Part shown: positions 42,425-55,641 of the stretch, one piece after another | Layout: every line of letters starts with the position of its first letter | Position numbering within the stretch: position 1 is the stretch's first letter | Assembly (NCBI RefSeq): GCF_018320785.1 | Contig: NC_054866.1 | Coordinates: 6,152,581 to 6,216,580 of the forward strand | Source: Cheilinus undulatus | Taxonomy: Eukaryota; Chordata; Actinopteri; Labriformes; Labridae | DNA length: 64,000 nucleotides | Reading direction: 5' to 3' | Notes under the pieces: generated by a model | Database searches by the model: none | What the model saw: only the letters and a program-made list of their open reading frames with translations | Told to the model about the DNA's origin: nothing | Translations under genes and position numbers: made by a program

Positions 42425-44250
42425 TACATGCACTCTTTGACCTAGTACACCTGCCATATTTGACCTAATACACCTACCATCTTTGACCTAATACACCTGC
42501 CATCTTTGACCTAATACACCTGCCATCTTTGACCTAATACACCTGCCATCTTTGACCTAATACACCTACCATCTTTGACCTAATACACCTGCCATCTTTG
42601 ACCTAATACACCTGCCATCTTTGACCTAATACTACTACCATCTTTGACCAATTACACCTGCAATCTTTGACCTAATACACCTACCATCTTTGACCAATTA
42701 CACCTGCCATCTTTTGCCTAATACACCTGCCATCTTTGACCTAATACATCTACCGTATTTGAACTAATACACCTACCGTATTTGAACTAATACACCTACC
42801 GTATTTGAACTAATACACCTGCCATCTTTGACCTAATACATCTACCGTATTTGAACTAATACACCTACCGTATTTGAACTAATACACCTACTGTATTTGA
42901 ACTAATACACCTACCATCTTTGACCTAATACACCTACCGTATTTGAACTAATACACCTACCGTATTTGAACTAATACACCTACCGTATTTGAACTAATAC
43001 ACCTGCCATCTTTGACCTAATACACCTACCATCTTTGACCTAATACACCTGCCATCTTTGACCTAATACACCTGCCATCTTTGACCTAATACACCTACCA
43101 TCTTTGACCTAATACACCTACCGTATTTGAACTAATACACCTGCCATCTTTGACCTAATACACCTACCATCTTTGACCTAATACACCTGCCATCTTTGAC
43201 CTAATACACCTACCATCTTTGACCTAATACACCTGCCATCTTTGACCTAATACACCTACCATCTTTGACCTAATACACCTGCCATCTTTGACCTAATACA
43301 CCTACCATCTTTGACCTAATACACCTACCGTATTTGAACTAATACACCTGCCATCTTTGACCTAATACACCTACCATCTTTGACCTAATACACCTACCAT
43401 CTTTGACCTAATACACCTGCCATCTTTGACCTAATACACCTACCGTATTTGAACTAATACACCTGCCATCTTTGACCTAATACACCTACCATCTTTGACC
43501 TAATACACCTACCATCTTTGACCTAATACACCTGCCATCTTTGACCTAATACACCTGCCATCTTTGACCTAATACACCTACCGTATTTGAACTAATACAC
43601 CTGCCATCTTTGACCTAATACACCTACCATCTTTGACCTAATACACCTACCATCTTTGACCTAATACACCTGCCATCTTTGACCTAATACACCTACCGTA
43701 TTTGAACTAATACACCTGCCATCTTTGACCTAATACACCTACCATCTTTGACCTAATACACCTGCCATCTTTGACCTAATACACCTACCATCTTTGACCT
43801 AATACACCTGCCATCTTTGACCTAATACACCTGCCATCTTTGACCTAATACACCTACCATCTTTGACCTAATACACCTACCATCTTTGACCTAATACACC
43901 TACCGTATTTGAACTAATACACCTGCCATCTTTGACCTAATACACCTACCATCTTTGACCTAATACACCTGCCATCTTTGACCTAATACACCTACCATCT
44001 TTGACCTAATACACCTACCGTATTTGAACTAATACACCTGCCATCTTTGACCTAATACACCTACCATCTTTGACCTAATACACCTGCCATCTTTGACCTA
44101 ATACACCTGCCATCTTTGACCTAATACACCTGCCATCTTTGACCTAATACACCTACCATCTTTGACCTAATACACCTGCCATCTTTGACCTAATACACCT
44201 ACCATCTTTGACCTAATACACCTACCATCTTTGAACTAATACACATTCCT
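42425..44250 (+). repeat. minisatellite, 23-bp unit, about 79 copies
   Basis: The unit is ACCTAATACACCTGCCATCTTTG. Three main variants alternate: GCCATCTTTGACC, ACCATCTTTGACC and ACCGTATTTGAAC. The unit length of 23 holds almost throughout, with few indels (for example near 42630 and 42712). It lies in agfg1 intron 1 and merges on its right into an older, diverged form. Confidence 0.95.
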
Positions 44251-46030
44251 CATTTGACCTACTAATAGAACCTTATTTGACCTAATGTACCTACCATAAT
44301 TGACCTAAGAAATGTGTCCTATTGGACCTAATACACATGCCTCATATGACTTAATATGCATACCCAATTTGACCAAATAATCATACCTTATTTGACCTAA
44401 GAATTGTACCCTATTTGACATATTATATGCCTTATTTTACCTAACATGTGCATTCTATTTATCCTTATATTAGGGGTATGATGAGACACTTAACTCACGA
44501 GACGAGATGAGACGAGATTTTAAACTTTTTTTCAATTTTGGAAATAAAATTAATGATTGGATAATGTGTCCTTTATACAACTGAAAGTGATAATTACAAT
44601 GCATTCAGGTCTATTCAAAAATGTTTGAACCAAGTACTGAATAGGCTATTAATGCTTCCAAAGAGTATGTTTTGTCTAACTTTGACTCAAACTGTACATT
44701 TTAATGCTCTTCAAATCAAACCTTTCATTTTAACAGTCTACAAAATCTTTAATTTACTACACTATGCTCTCATCGCTACAATTACAATAACTGTTTTTAG
44801 TAATATTAAAAACAGTATAATATTATACTTACTTACATATAATAAAAAATTTAGATTATTTTAAAAGTACTTAAAGCACTGTTTACAACAGACTGAAATA
44901 TAAAGAGCTGCATCAGTAAAATCAAACAGTTTCTCATCCTCTTTAAGGACATCTATATTTTAAACACTAAAAAGAAAAATTTCTGTCAATAACACATTTG
45001 CTGTTATTTAAAGAAATAGATTATCTTATCGTTTTTGTGGTCTTTTTTTCTCATATGTGCTTTGACAGTGTTGGACATGACGCACAGATGAGCGTGTGTG
45101 TTAATGTGTGTGCGTTTGTGAGCGAGTGTGTCTCTCTGCTCTGTCTGCTGTCAGACAGCAAACAGGGTGCATTTAACTGGAGCTACTCTATGGCGCTCAT
45201 ACAGAGTTTGTTTTGCTAAGTTTACCGCTGCAGTATACAGACCAGCTCTGCACAGCTCCGTTTCCTCATTTGCTCTCTCACCAACAGTTTATAGTGTCCA
45301 GGGCATCTTTGGATATAAATTCCAGTTTGGTATCATCTTCTGTAAGGAGAGCTGCTGCTCCAAGTGTCTGCACAACATTGATCTCGCGAGATTGATTTTC
45401 TGCGACGAGAAATCTCGTGGCGTTTTGATCTCGTCACACCCCTACCTTATATACATGCCCTATTTGACATAGTGTACCTACATTAATTGACCTACTAAAC
45501 GTTCATTATTTGACCTAATATGCATACCCAATTTGACCAAATAATCATACCTTATTTGACCTAATATGTGCGCCCTATGTGACCTAATATACATACCCTA
45601 ATTAACCACATAAAAATCACTTACTTGACCTAATATGTGCGTGCTATGTGACATAATTTGCATAACCTAATTGACCTAATATGCACACCCAATTTGACCA
45701 AATAATCATACCTTATTTGACCTAATATGTTCACCCTATGTGACCTAATATATAATATTTAGGAAAATCAGAGAAAAATATCATTTGCAAAATAATGTGG
45801 AATGCGGTGTACATACCTTATTTGACCTAATATGTGGATCTTATTTGACTTATTATACCTACCAGATTTGACCTAATAGATGTATCCTATTTGACCTAAT
45901 ATGTGCACCCTCTTTGACCTAGTGTACAGACATAATTTGTCAGAATATGGATCTAATTTAACTAATATACCTACCTTATTTGGCCTAATGTTACTATATT
46001 TGACCAAATAAATGTACAAATTTGACTAAA
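44250..46030 (+). repeat. degenerate outskirts of the 23-bp satellite, interrupted
   Basis: Phrases such as TTATTTGACCTAATATG and CCAATTTGACCAAATAATC recur at roughly 23-30 bp spacing at 44250-44462 and 45453-46030. They are recognisable as diverged forms of the minisatellite unit. A 974-bp DNA element splits them. Confidence 0.75.
44471..45444. mobile_element. hAT-like non-autonomous element, 974 bp
   Basis: The terminal inverted repeats are TAGGGGTATGATGAGA (left) and TAGGGGTGTGACGAGA (right, inverted), with CGAGAT-rich subterminal sequence on both sides. A perfect 8-bp duplication CCTTATAT flanks it (44463-44470 and 45445-45452). Short ORFs inside have no transposase features. Confidence 0.9.
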
Positions 46031-46039
46031 ATATAGTCA

Positions 46040-49000
46040 TATATTCACATAGACATGATGTATCTGGCTGGTTTTTGTACTTTATTTAACTTGATATGCA
46101 TATGATGATAGAAACACCTCATAGTTTGACCTTATAGAAACACCTCGTTTGATCTATACGTGCCTTACCTGACTAGAAACACCTGTTTTGAGCTAATCTA
46201 TGCTCCCTGTTTGAGTCATGGCTTTTTTCCCTTCTATACATTCTCTCTGTGACTCTGTCTCTGACCTTAATCTGCTGCCTCTGCTTGTTTCCACGTGATA
46301 TATATGGATATATTTACTGTAGCAGTGAAAAGAGTGAGATTAATGGTGTTTTTGCTGATGGGCTCAGTTTGCCCTCTATTTCACTCCACCAGTGGGTCTA
46401 CTGGGACTCTTATGCGAATTTTCCATCTGCTCACCCTATGGTATTAAAGCCCATTATGCCAGTTAATTGACTTCTTTAATAGCTCCAGATTGTGATTTAC
46501 ATTTCCCTCCGTCGTCCACGCTGCTGTTCTCTCTGTGAACTTTATTGAGACGAATCGTGTTGTTGTTGCCGTTGTAGGAGTTTGACTGTCAGCCGGCTCC
46601 CAGCAGAAGAGTGTGGGTTTAAACACACTGATGTGCACAGGAAGCCTGGTGTGATTGTAGGCTCAGGAAGTGGTATGGCTCCACCGCACTTCATCAGCAG
46701 CATGTGCTCCAACATGTGCAACAGGAAGTGGCATAGAGGTCACTGTCTGCCTCTCAGTTCGAGTGAGGCAAAGATTTTGGCGTTGTGAGAACTTGTCTCA
46801 AGATTCATGCTCAGACTTGATGCTGTGTTTTGGGCTGTGAACTTTTCTTCATGAATACAGAGAGCTGTTTGTTATGTGGCGTCCTTTAAAAGGAAAAAAA
46901 AGAGCAAATCTAGAAAAACTGATCATGTGAGATTATTCTGCTGATTTGAAGTTTCTGGTTTTAGGTCTTATATAATATGACAGACAGAAAATATGCAAAG
47001 GCCTTTATATAGGTTTTGTTTTTCCATTTGAGCAAAAGGCTTTTACTGGGGCTAGTCAGTTCTAGAGTTATCTTCAAAAATTGTTGCCTGTTTTTAATTA
47101 AAGTTCAAAATGACACTTGAGATGATGTAGTTAATTTTTTTTTAATATGACTTGTTCTGTAGTAAGACCCCACTGAGGCCAGTGTAAAATAAAATACACT
47201 TTTCTCTGAGGCCTATTCCACATGTAGTCAGGTATGTTTGAATACGGAGGATTTACTTGTTCCTCTTTAAAAATAATGTAACGAAGCCTGCGAGTAAGTT
47301 TGGGCAGTCATCTCTTGTCTAAAGATTCACACCTGAATCTTAATCAAATCACACGTCTCACATCCTCCTAAGTGATCTTCTCTTACCATGCCTCCATAAT
47401 GACTAGGGGTGGGACAAAAAGTCGATACACTAAAATATCTTAAATATTTCCTGGCATGATACTTTATAGACATTTTAAAATGCAGTATCTAAACTTAAAA
47501 CAAAAAGTAAGGCAATTTGTGTTTTGTACATTATTTCTTTGTTGTAACAATGCTTCTTGGTAATAAATCTTATACCGTTGGAAAGCCTGTTTATTACCCT
47601 TTTAAATGATGCCACATTTGTAAGGATCATGCATTTGTGGGATGAGCAGCAGAGCTGAGTGTGTGGGTTGCGCCTATGAAAAATATGCCAAATCTTCTCT
47701 GCCAATGCCAAACAGCTTTTTTTGCTGTTGCTATTGACTGTTGCTTTGAGCTTCTGGTACCCACAGGTGCTGCCAATCAGGTTCCTGATTGGCAGGGAAA
47801 GATTGCTGGCAGATGGAATGTTTTATAAAAAGAGACATCATCAACGGCAGAAGATGGAATGATTGTGACACACTTTTAGAAGAGTTGGTGAAAACCATCA
47901 AAATTTATCTTTAAGACATGATAAAGGCCATGTGAATCTTCAAATTTCCTGTCTTAATGACTGAGTGTATTCAGTAATTTAGTTTGGGATGACATGTTGA
48001 CTTCTTTCTAATTGACAGTATTTGTATTAAAAATTGAAATTATTTAATCAGTGATAGCTCCAGCCTGTTTCCAGCCTCACCTATTTTCCCGTCCTATCTG
48101 CTGGGTAGAGTTGTGTGTCAGACAATAGTATCACATATTGCACAGTAAAATAATCATGACCGAGGCGTTACTGTGCAGCAGACCAGCTCGCCTCATTTGC
48201 ATACTGTAACAGCTCCAGGGCATGATAGGCTGCCAAAGATGGGTCTCCAAAGAGACAAGGGGCTACACACCATCCTCATTTAGTGCTTTAAGTGCTTTAA
48301 ATCAGACTGAAGGCATTCTTCTGGATCTTTCTGTACGACATCTTCATGCTCATAACTCACTGACTCAGGAGCTTTTCCTAGGAGGTCAAACGTCAGGGTT
48401 AAAGGAGAGCTGAACATGCTCATTTTCACAGTTCCTGTCGTTTCTGTTAACCTGCTCATGATAAATATCATCCTGGACAGCCGGTGCCAACGACACTTCC
48501 CAACCTCTCTGTTATGCTCTGCTCCAGCATTGCTTTCAGGAACACAGAGACCAAGTGGGGTCACTTCCTGCCTGGAGCAGATCTCTAGAAAGAAACATTG
48601 TGAGTGGTGTTCCTCCTGGGAACGCCTCCACCTTCAGAAGGAATGTGTTTACATGGGAGATTCCAGCTCCACCCCGTCAAAACACCACACACTGGTGTGT
48701 ATGTGGGGGGGTTGTCATTACTCTTAATTCAACACAGTTCCTGCTAGGGATGGGGAACAGTTTTCAAACAACTGAACAATCATTAAATTGTAAAAATGTA
48801 CAAATTTTACCTGACTTATAGCATGTTTGAAAAGATATTTTTCCATGGGTGATGGGTATCTGACAAGTAACAAAATACTGTTTGATAACCACCGTTAAAG
48901 AGACCCTAACCCTCAGTGCCCTTTATTCACAAATAAACCACACATATCTATGGATTTAGTTTGCTTGTTGATTAGTAAGGGTCCATACCTTCAAAGTTTT

Positions 49001-49980
49001 TTACATCTACATTTTGTGTTGCTAATAAAGATAGTAAAGTGACTGCCCTCTACAGTCTGGAACAGTCTACTGCAACTGAGTTATTTTGATCGCTTTCCAT
49101 TGGCCTATCTTGTGATCTGTGACGTATGTAGCGCCATCTGTTGTCACCACAGAGCTCAACTGTTACCGCCCACTTTTTAAAAGACTGTTAACCTATCCAG
49201 TAGCAGCCCACAGCTGAAATTCACAGTTCACCAATCAAGATACTGTTATGAGACTCTAGGATTGTGGGTAATGTAGTGCTGTTGCTTAGGCCCATGCTAT
49301 AATACATTTGATTCAGTGCAAAAACAGCGTTCAAAAACGGAGAAGAAGGCAAAAGTACAAGACACTTATCTTCAATGTAGTGGTTATATGTGAAATGATA
49401 ATGTTGTAATTAGCACCGTCAGTTGATCAAAAATTAATCTAATTGGATAGACTTTGTGATAAATTCACTGTGATTTTTTTTTGGGGGGGGGCATGCTTCA
49501 GAATGGCATCAAAACTATCTACTAGCTTTTGAAACAGTAGAAGAGGAGACCAAGTGCAGATTGTCCAGAGTCCACTAGTCAATCTCGGATGTTGTTAATT
49601 GTGGAATGTGGATTTTGTCCATGTAGTAATAGAAATTAAGAAAAATTAATTTTCAGTTTTCCAATAGTTCCAATAGAAGTTACAGAGCTACCTTAGCCGG
49701 TTGTGTGATGGCAATCAGAGGGCGATTAATGTACATATATTTTTAATTCCACTTTCATTCCTGTGATTAATTAAATTAATCTACAATTTTGTAGTTTGCA
49801 TATTCAATGCTTCACACTGCAGTGGCATGTATTATCATCATTGACAGTCAACAGCCTTCGTTTGCAGGAATAGTAGACATTTCCATGGTAACCAGACACC
49901 CCACCAATCAGCGATGTTGTTGTGACACTCAAGGACTGTGAGTATTGTAGCATTTCTGGCTGAGATCATGAATAAGCTCT
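46040..49980. other. agfg1 intron 1, no gene supported
   Basis: This contains short unsupported ORFs only. A partial hAT-like end, AGGGGTGGGACAAAAAGTCG, is at 47405, but no matching right end was found. A phrase, TAGGATTGTGGGTAA, at 49257 recurs at 51485 in a loosely similar context. Confidence 0.4.
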
Positions 49981-50840
49981 GGCTGTGTCCGAAATCACTC
50001 CCTATTCACTATATAATAATAATAATAATAATATCTGGAATTTATATAGCGCCTTTCAAGAAACCCAAGGACGCTTTACAAGAACACATAGACATGGACA
50101 AACTGTGTGAAGGGAAGGATGGGTGTAAGGGGTGGTTTAGTGAAGACTGTATGCTGTCTTGAACAGGTGGTGTTTGTGGATGTCTGCAGGAAGAGTGTTC
50201 CAGCACTGAAGGCTCTGTCTCCATAGGTTCGGAGTTTGGTTTTGGGTATGGAAAGTAGGCCAGTGTTTAAAGACCGAAGGTTGCGGGATGGTGTGTATGG
50301 ATGGAGGGGATCAGAAAGGTAATGAGGAGCCAGGGCATGGAGAGATTTGTATGCGAGGAGGAGGATTTTGTAGTTGATGCAGGACTTGATAGGGAGCCAG
50401 TGAAGGTGGATGAGGGTCGCAGTGATGTGTTGCCAGGGTCTAGTGCAGGTGAGAACTCTAGCTGCAGAGTTTTGGACGTACTGGAGGCTGTCCAGGGTTT
50501 TGCTGGGTACCCCAGACAGGACTCCATTACAGTAGTCCAGGTGGGAGGCTATGAAAGCATGAATGTTTCTGCCACAGGGTCAGGAAGTGATGGTCTGTGT
50601 CTGGAGATGTTCTTGATGTCATAGAAGGTGGATTTGGTGATAGATTTTATGTGGGACTTGAAGGAGAAAGTAGAGTCCAGGATTACGCCCAGGTTTCGGA
50701 CCTCGTTATATAGTGCACTATGAAGTGAATACGCCATTTTGTAGTGGTGTCCGAATTCTGAGTGTGAATTGTTATTCACTATGTAATGCGCTCATTCTAT
50801 CCCACAATGCATTGTGAAAAGTAGTGAATGATTGATGCTC
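49975..50840. repeat. palindromic TATAGTG-rich repeat split by the L2 fragment
   Basis: GTGTCCGAAATCACTCCCTATTCACTATATA lies left of the L2 fragment. TATATAGTGCACTATGAAGTGAATACG followed by GTGTCCGAATTC lies to the right. The two halves read as one interrupted, partly self-complementary dispersed repeat of a kind common in fish. Confidence 0.6.
50013..50706 (-). mobile_element. L2-like LINE 3' fragment
   Basis: On the minus strand the sequence reads, in broken frames, as the end of a reverse-transcriptase ORF: Asn-Leu-Gly-Val-Ile-Leu-Asp-Ser-Thr-Phe-Ser-Phe, then Leu-Gln-Tyr-Val-Gln-like segments. It ends in an ATT tail (plus strand AATAATAAT, 50013-50031). It is strongly 5' truncated. Confidence 0.75.
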
Positions 50841-51539
50841 ACTAGCCCAGCAATATTTACCATCATGCATCGCGGTTGCTGCTCTCAAACATGACGGACG
50901 ATTGAGAGGAGCACAGGAACCCATATAAGACTTTATTTAACACTTCTTTTTTTGTTGGTTTTAACTAAATCTGTAAGAAAATGTTAAGGATTTAAAACGG
51001 AGTAGCTCTGAGGATTGTAAGACATGAGACCATTATATTTATACTTAAAATAAGTTACATTACACACAAAAACATACACTGTTTTGCAACTGACGATACA
51101 AGCTTTTTTTAAAACCTAGTATTATTTTTATTTTGGGGGGAAAATACATCACATTTAGTATCAGTTTTCAGTGAAATTCTACTGTTTATTTCCTTCCACA
51201 GCCGTTGTCATGAAAATCTACGAGCCGTTGTTGCTAAACATTTTAATTTTGAGACAGCAATGACGTCTTTTCCCGTGGCTAAAGTAGTGTCCAAAATTAT
51301 TTTTGTGTTTTGCAGTTGAGTCCACAATATATTCCACCATATGCAGCTCACTGTATGGTGGATAGGGTAGGGAATGAGTGTGTGCCTATGTTTTTTCTTG
51401 AATGGAACTTGATATCTGACAGACTTTCATCTTCTACGGGAGCACATACCATTGTTACATTCTCAGGATGTTGCTGCGAGGCTATAGGATTGTGGGTAAC
51501 GTAGTGCCTTTGGCCAAATGAACCATGCCCATATATCAT

Positions 51540-53700
51540 GGTTTCTCACTCAGGTACCTTGCAGTAACTCCATCTTGAATGGTTCTGACAGTATGGATAA
51601 TAATCAAATCTAACAAGCAGCACAGACTGAATGATGTTGTGGCTGATAAGGGACAGTAGAAAGGAGGGAGTGGGCATGTGTTATCCCCCCTTCCTCCCAG
51701 CCTCTTTGATAGCATAAAGACATGTGATGTCACAAAGGTATTTTTTGATGAACCTTAGCTGGAACTCAGGGACCCACTCATGTAAGGCAAAGGGAGGAAT
51801 GTTAGTGAAGCTGGGGATGTTGGGGGCTTTTTCCCTCCATTTTTGCAAAATAGTAAGCCATAGTTAGCAGTTCTACCCACTTTTACAAACGCTGACAACA
51901 GAGGACGGTCAAAATAAGGTAGAGATTGTTGTTTTCTAAAATAAGAGAGACCTGAAGTATGCTAAATTCATGTTTTCTTTCTATTGTAATCACTCCATTG
52001 GTAAACACATCAGAGAATTTCTCCCTCTCTCTGAGCAGCATCACACCCTCTCATCATCATTTAGTGTTTTAATGGTAAATGAGGGTAGTTGTTAAATGAA
52101 AAATGATTATAATATGAATCTTACTATTCTAAGATGTAAAATATTCTGAATTCATGACGGTGATTTTATAAAGGTGTCTATCAGAAGTAACCACCCACAA
52201 GAGCGACCTGTTATCATTTCACCATGACTGAACCTCTGTGTAGAGATCCTGTCTTCATTTTGGAGCTGCAGGGCTTGGAGGCTTCCTTTCTGTACCTGAC
52301 CTAGTTTCATCTTCATCAGACGACTGGAGGATCTTATTGCTCACCTACCGCAGGGCTCTCTCGCTTCATCTTCTGTTTTCCTGCTGGTACATTCACTTAA
52401 GAACTACTTCAGTGATTGGACGATAGGTGCATGTGAATTTTTTATAATAATCTATTTTCATGTGTTACAGTTTATCTTTACAGATTCGTTATCAGTATTT
52501 GAGTCATTTTGTGATGCAGCTGCAACATGATTACGCGAGGATGATTCCAATTAAACAAACATTTGTTTTTTTCAGTTAAAGTTTTCAGTTGTGCTGCATC
52601 TCCTGTGATAAAACCGACAGGCTGTGAACAGAATCCTTTAAATGTATTTAATAACCTCCATGATTGGCCATGCAAAATACAAAAGTGCTGTGTCTGTCTG
52701 TGTGAGCATGCTAAACAAGGGTCGTCCTCATTTTTTCTAGATGGTCAAAATGATGGACAGCCTTCAAAATTTTCTATCATCCTTTATAAAACAATCCATC
52801 AATGTCAGAGAATTTTCTCTCTGGTGTGCATGTAGTTGGTTGGAAAATCTGCCAAGAAGAAGAAAGAAGAAGAGACAACCATGGCAAACACTCAAAACAA
52901 CATTTGCTTATGCTCAATGTGGGCAATGGAGTCCATCATGGAAATTTTTGGCTGACTGCCCTACACATGGGTCTGTATGTGACTGACTGACTGACTTAGT
53001 GACTCTACATTCAGAGCCATATATACAGAGTTGTGCTAACGGTGGCGTTTTGTTGTACTGAAAGCCATTAGTGATAGCTGCCTCACTGCGGTGATTACTT
53101 AGGATAAAGCTTTAGCACTGCATCTGTTTTACTTGAACTGGACCAAGTTTCTGTATGCCATGATGAATAAAAACAACCCTAAAAGCTTGTTGTGCTCTAA
53201 AAGGTGTTTTTTTCTCTTTTTGCTGATGTGCTTCGGCATGAGTATGTGATAGTTACGGGGAAAGAGTTAGTTGTTGTGAGTGATTGTATACAATAGCCGC
53301 TAGTGGAGTGATTAGCTCAGAATTAGCCACAGCGGCAGTTTGGTCAGAACTGGACAACATCTCTTTATTAAAAACCAGGGCAGGGAGCAACACTGAAAGC
53401 TTTTTGTGACAGAAAAGATGTTTTCACACTTCTCCCACTCTGTTTCAGCATCGGTATGCGATCGTTCTGGTCAGGTTTTCCGGTGTATCCTGGGGCTGCT
53501 GCCACGGTAGCCGTTAGCTTGGATGTAGCTGTAGAAAAGCGGCAGTTTAATTGGAAGTGGAACACATTTCTTTTTAAAACAAGCGCAAAGAGTCACACCA
53601 AAAGCTTGACTTGGCACAGAAGTTGGTTTTGCTCATCTCCTGACCGGCCTTGGCATCATTTTACATGAAGCTCTGCCATTAACGATCTAAGGCAGCGGTA
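51540..53700. other. agfg1 intron 1, nothing recognised
   Basis: Only short chance ORFs are present. No repeat family or RNA gene is supported. Confidence 0.4.
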
Positions 53701-53799
53701 GCCTGCACAAGAGTAGCGCATGCGCACCACTTTATTTGTCATTCTTATTGGCCCATCATGAACGTGACAGACAGAACGTTCCTCCAATCACCTTCTGAA

Positions 53800-53945
53800 G
53801 ATTTTCTGAAAAGTCCTGCCCTTCCGAAACACTTTCCATGGGAGCATTCCCAGAGGATTGTGAAATATATTCAGTCAATCTGGCGTGTCAGGTTTGCTGT
53901 TTCTTGCTGACAGGGCTTTATGTCCTTCAATTCTCAACCCACAGA
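53800..53945 (+). repeat. dispersed repeat shared with 12126-12282
   Basis: Both loci read AAAGTCC.GCCCTTCC.AAAC, then ATGGGAGC.TTCCCA, then GTGTCAGGTTTGCTGTTTC, then GACAGGGCTTTA, then TTCTCAAC, in the same orientation and at about 80% identity by eye. Confidence 0.7.
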
Positions 53946-53949
53946 CATT

Positions 53950-55445
53950 AGAGACGGCACAATAACACACCCCAAAAGCTAATCACTCTGCCAGAACACA
54001 CAATTCAGTCAGGCATTTCAACAGGGATCCCAGATAATTGCGGTGAGCCATATACTAGGTTTTAACCAAGTCCTGTTATTATTTCTGAGACACCAACAAT
54101 GACCCTCTTCGTACTTCTACATCTACCATGTAAGTCAGAGGATGAAATAGGCCCATGCTGCACAGATATTATGGTTTTTAAAGAAATGTTTAGGATTGAT
54201 CTTACAACCTTACTCAAGAGTACCCTGTACTTGAGCACAGTTGTGTTCATATCTTGCATGTACCTTGTTCATGTACATGATTCGTCCCCAGGAACACTTC
54301 TTGAAGTGGACTCACACCAGGATAGCACTCTGTGTGTTGTGAAAGCAGGACATCAAGGGAGATGGGAGGGGGAGTATTCGTGCTCAGGCATGGCACCAAA
54401 CAATTGTGTGTGAAAATGTGATTGTGTTCTTTTAAACCCTCTGATAGCTTAAAGTGTTACTTATCTGTCGTGTGGGCTAATTAGCAGAGCAGCCAGCTGA
54501 TTGGTGGATGTGTAAAGAACAGGAGCACCTTCTGTCAGGGCTAACTGTGATGAATTATTCAGCAGTCTTGTCTACTGTTTCACTGCCTTTAGGATCCCAC
54601 TCATGTGTATGACATTGTGTTTGTAATAGTTACGCTGTGGATCAAATTTCTAAGACCAGCGGGGGTGTCTGGAGGATGATTTTATATTACAGCTAAGATG
54701 TCTCTGGCTTGAATGTTCTCATGTTGTAGAGAAGGAGCAATGATCGATGTCAGACAAAAACAGAGGAATAGTTCAACTTTATCACCTGTGCCTTCAGACT
54801 AATTCTGGCTATATCAGGATAGATTACATGAAAATGGTCAACTTTTTCAACCTGCAGGTTAGGAGAGGAGAGAGAACAGCTGATCAGGAGCTACTCTTGG
54901 GGTTTATCGTCCCTAGTATTTATAGCAGCACAAGAAGCTTGAAGTCTGGGCTGAAAGTTGTTCAGTGTTGAAAGTTGAAAGTGTTCAACTGTTAGATACT
55001 GAAAAACAGGCATCTGTTCCTGAAGGCATACATTCATCACCGTGGGATGATGATCGATGGTGATAGATGACATTAGATGGCAATGTCCATGGCATTGCTA
55101 GATTAGGTCACATGTCATGAAGCTTTAGTAGAATCTACATGTGTAGATTTACTTTAACTGTGTCTATAAAGCTGTCAGAATGCTCTGCTGTACTGTGAAG
55201 GATTCTAATGAGGAGGCAGACACTGTCACTGAGCTGCTCTGAGGCAGGTTTAGAAGGAAGACATTTGAGGTCACATTTGATGTAAAAATTAATCCTAATG
55301 ATGGATGACTGATGAGTCTCACCGGACGCTATCGTCTGATTTGTCCCTCAGTGGAAGTTAGGGGTGGGAAGCATGGAGAAACGTGGACCATAATCCTACC
55401 TACTTCTTTTTATCTGAATGGTGATAAAAGGTGTACATCTAGATT
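53950..55445. other. agfg1 intron 1, nothing recognised
   Basis: No exon, RNA gene or named repeat is supported. Confidence 0.4.
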
Positions 55446-55461
55446 AGAAATACACAATATT

Positions 55462-55641
55462 GGCACGCCGGTAGTCGAGTGGTTAAGGCGCGCGCCATAT
55501 ACGCAGGCGACTCGGGTTCCAATCCAGCCTATGGCACTATTTCCTGCATGTCTCTCCGCGCTCTCTTCCCTGTTTCCGACTCTATCCACTGTCCTATCGA
55601 ATAAAGGCACAAAGGCCAAAAATAAATCTTTAAAAGAAAAA
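55462..55641 (+). mobile_element. tRNA-derived SINE, about 180 bp
   Basis: The head has an A-box-like TAGTCGAGTGGTTAAGG and a B-box-like GGGTTCCAATCC at tRNA spacing. The body ends ATAAAGGCACAAAGGCC with an A-rich tail. A perfect 16-bp target duplication AGAAATACACAATATT flanks it (55446-55461 and 55642-55657), so the insertion is young. Confidence 0.9.

Noticed and set aside
42425..44250. CRISPR-like regular repeats
   Set aside because: Units are contiguous 23-mers with no unique spacers, and the genome is eukaryotic. It is a minisatellite.
45128..45472. 114-codon ORF inside the 974-bp hAT-like element
   Set aside because: No transposase motif; it runs into the terminal inverted repeat, so it is not a gene.
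47405..47430. Complete hAT element starting AGGGGTGGGAC
   Set aside because: I could not find a matching inverted right end or a flanking duplication.
55466..55537. tRNA gene
   Set aside because: The tRNA-like head continues into a SINE body and A-rich tail, and a 16-bp target duplication flanks the whole unit.
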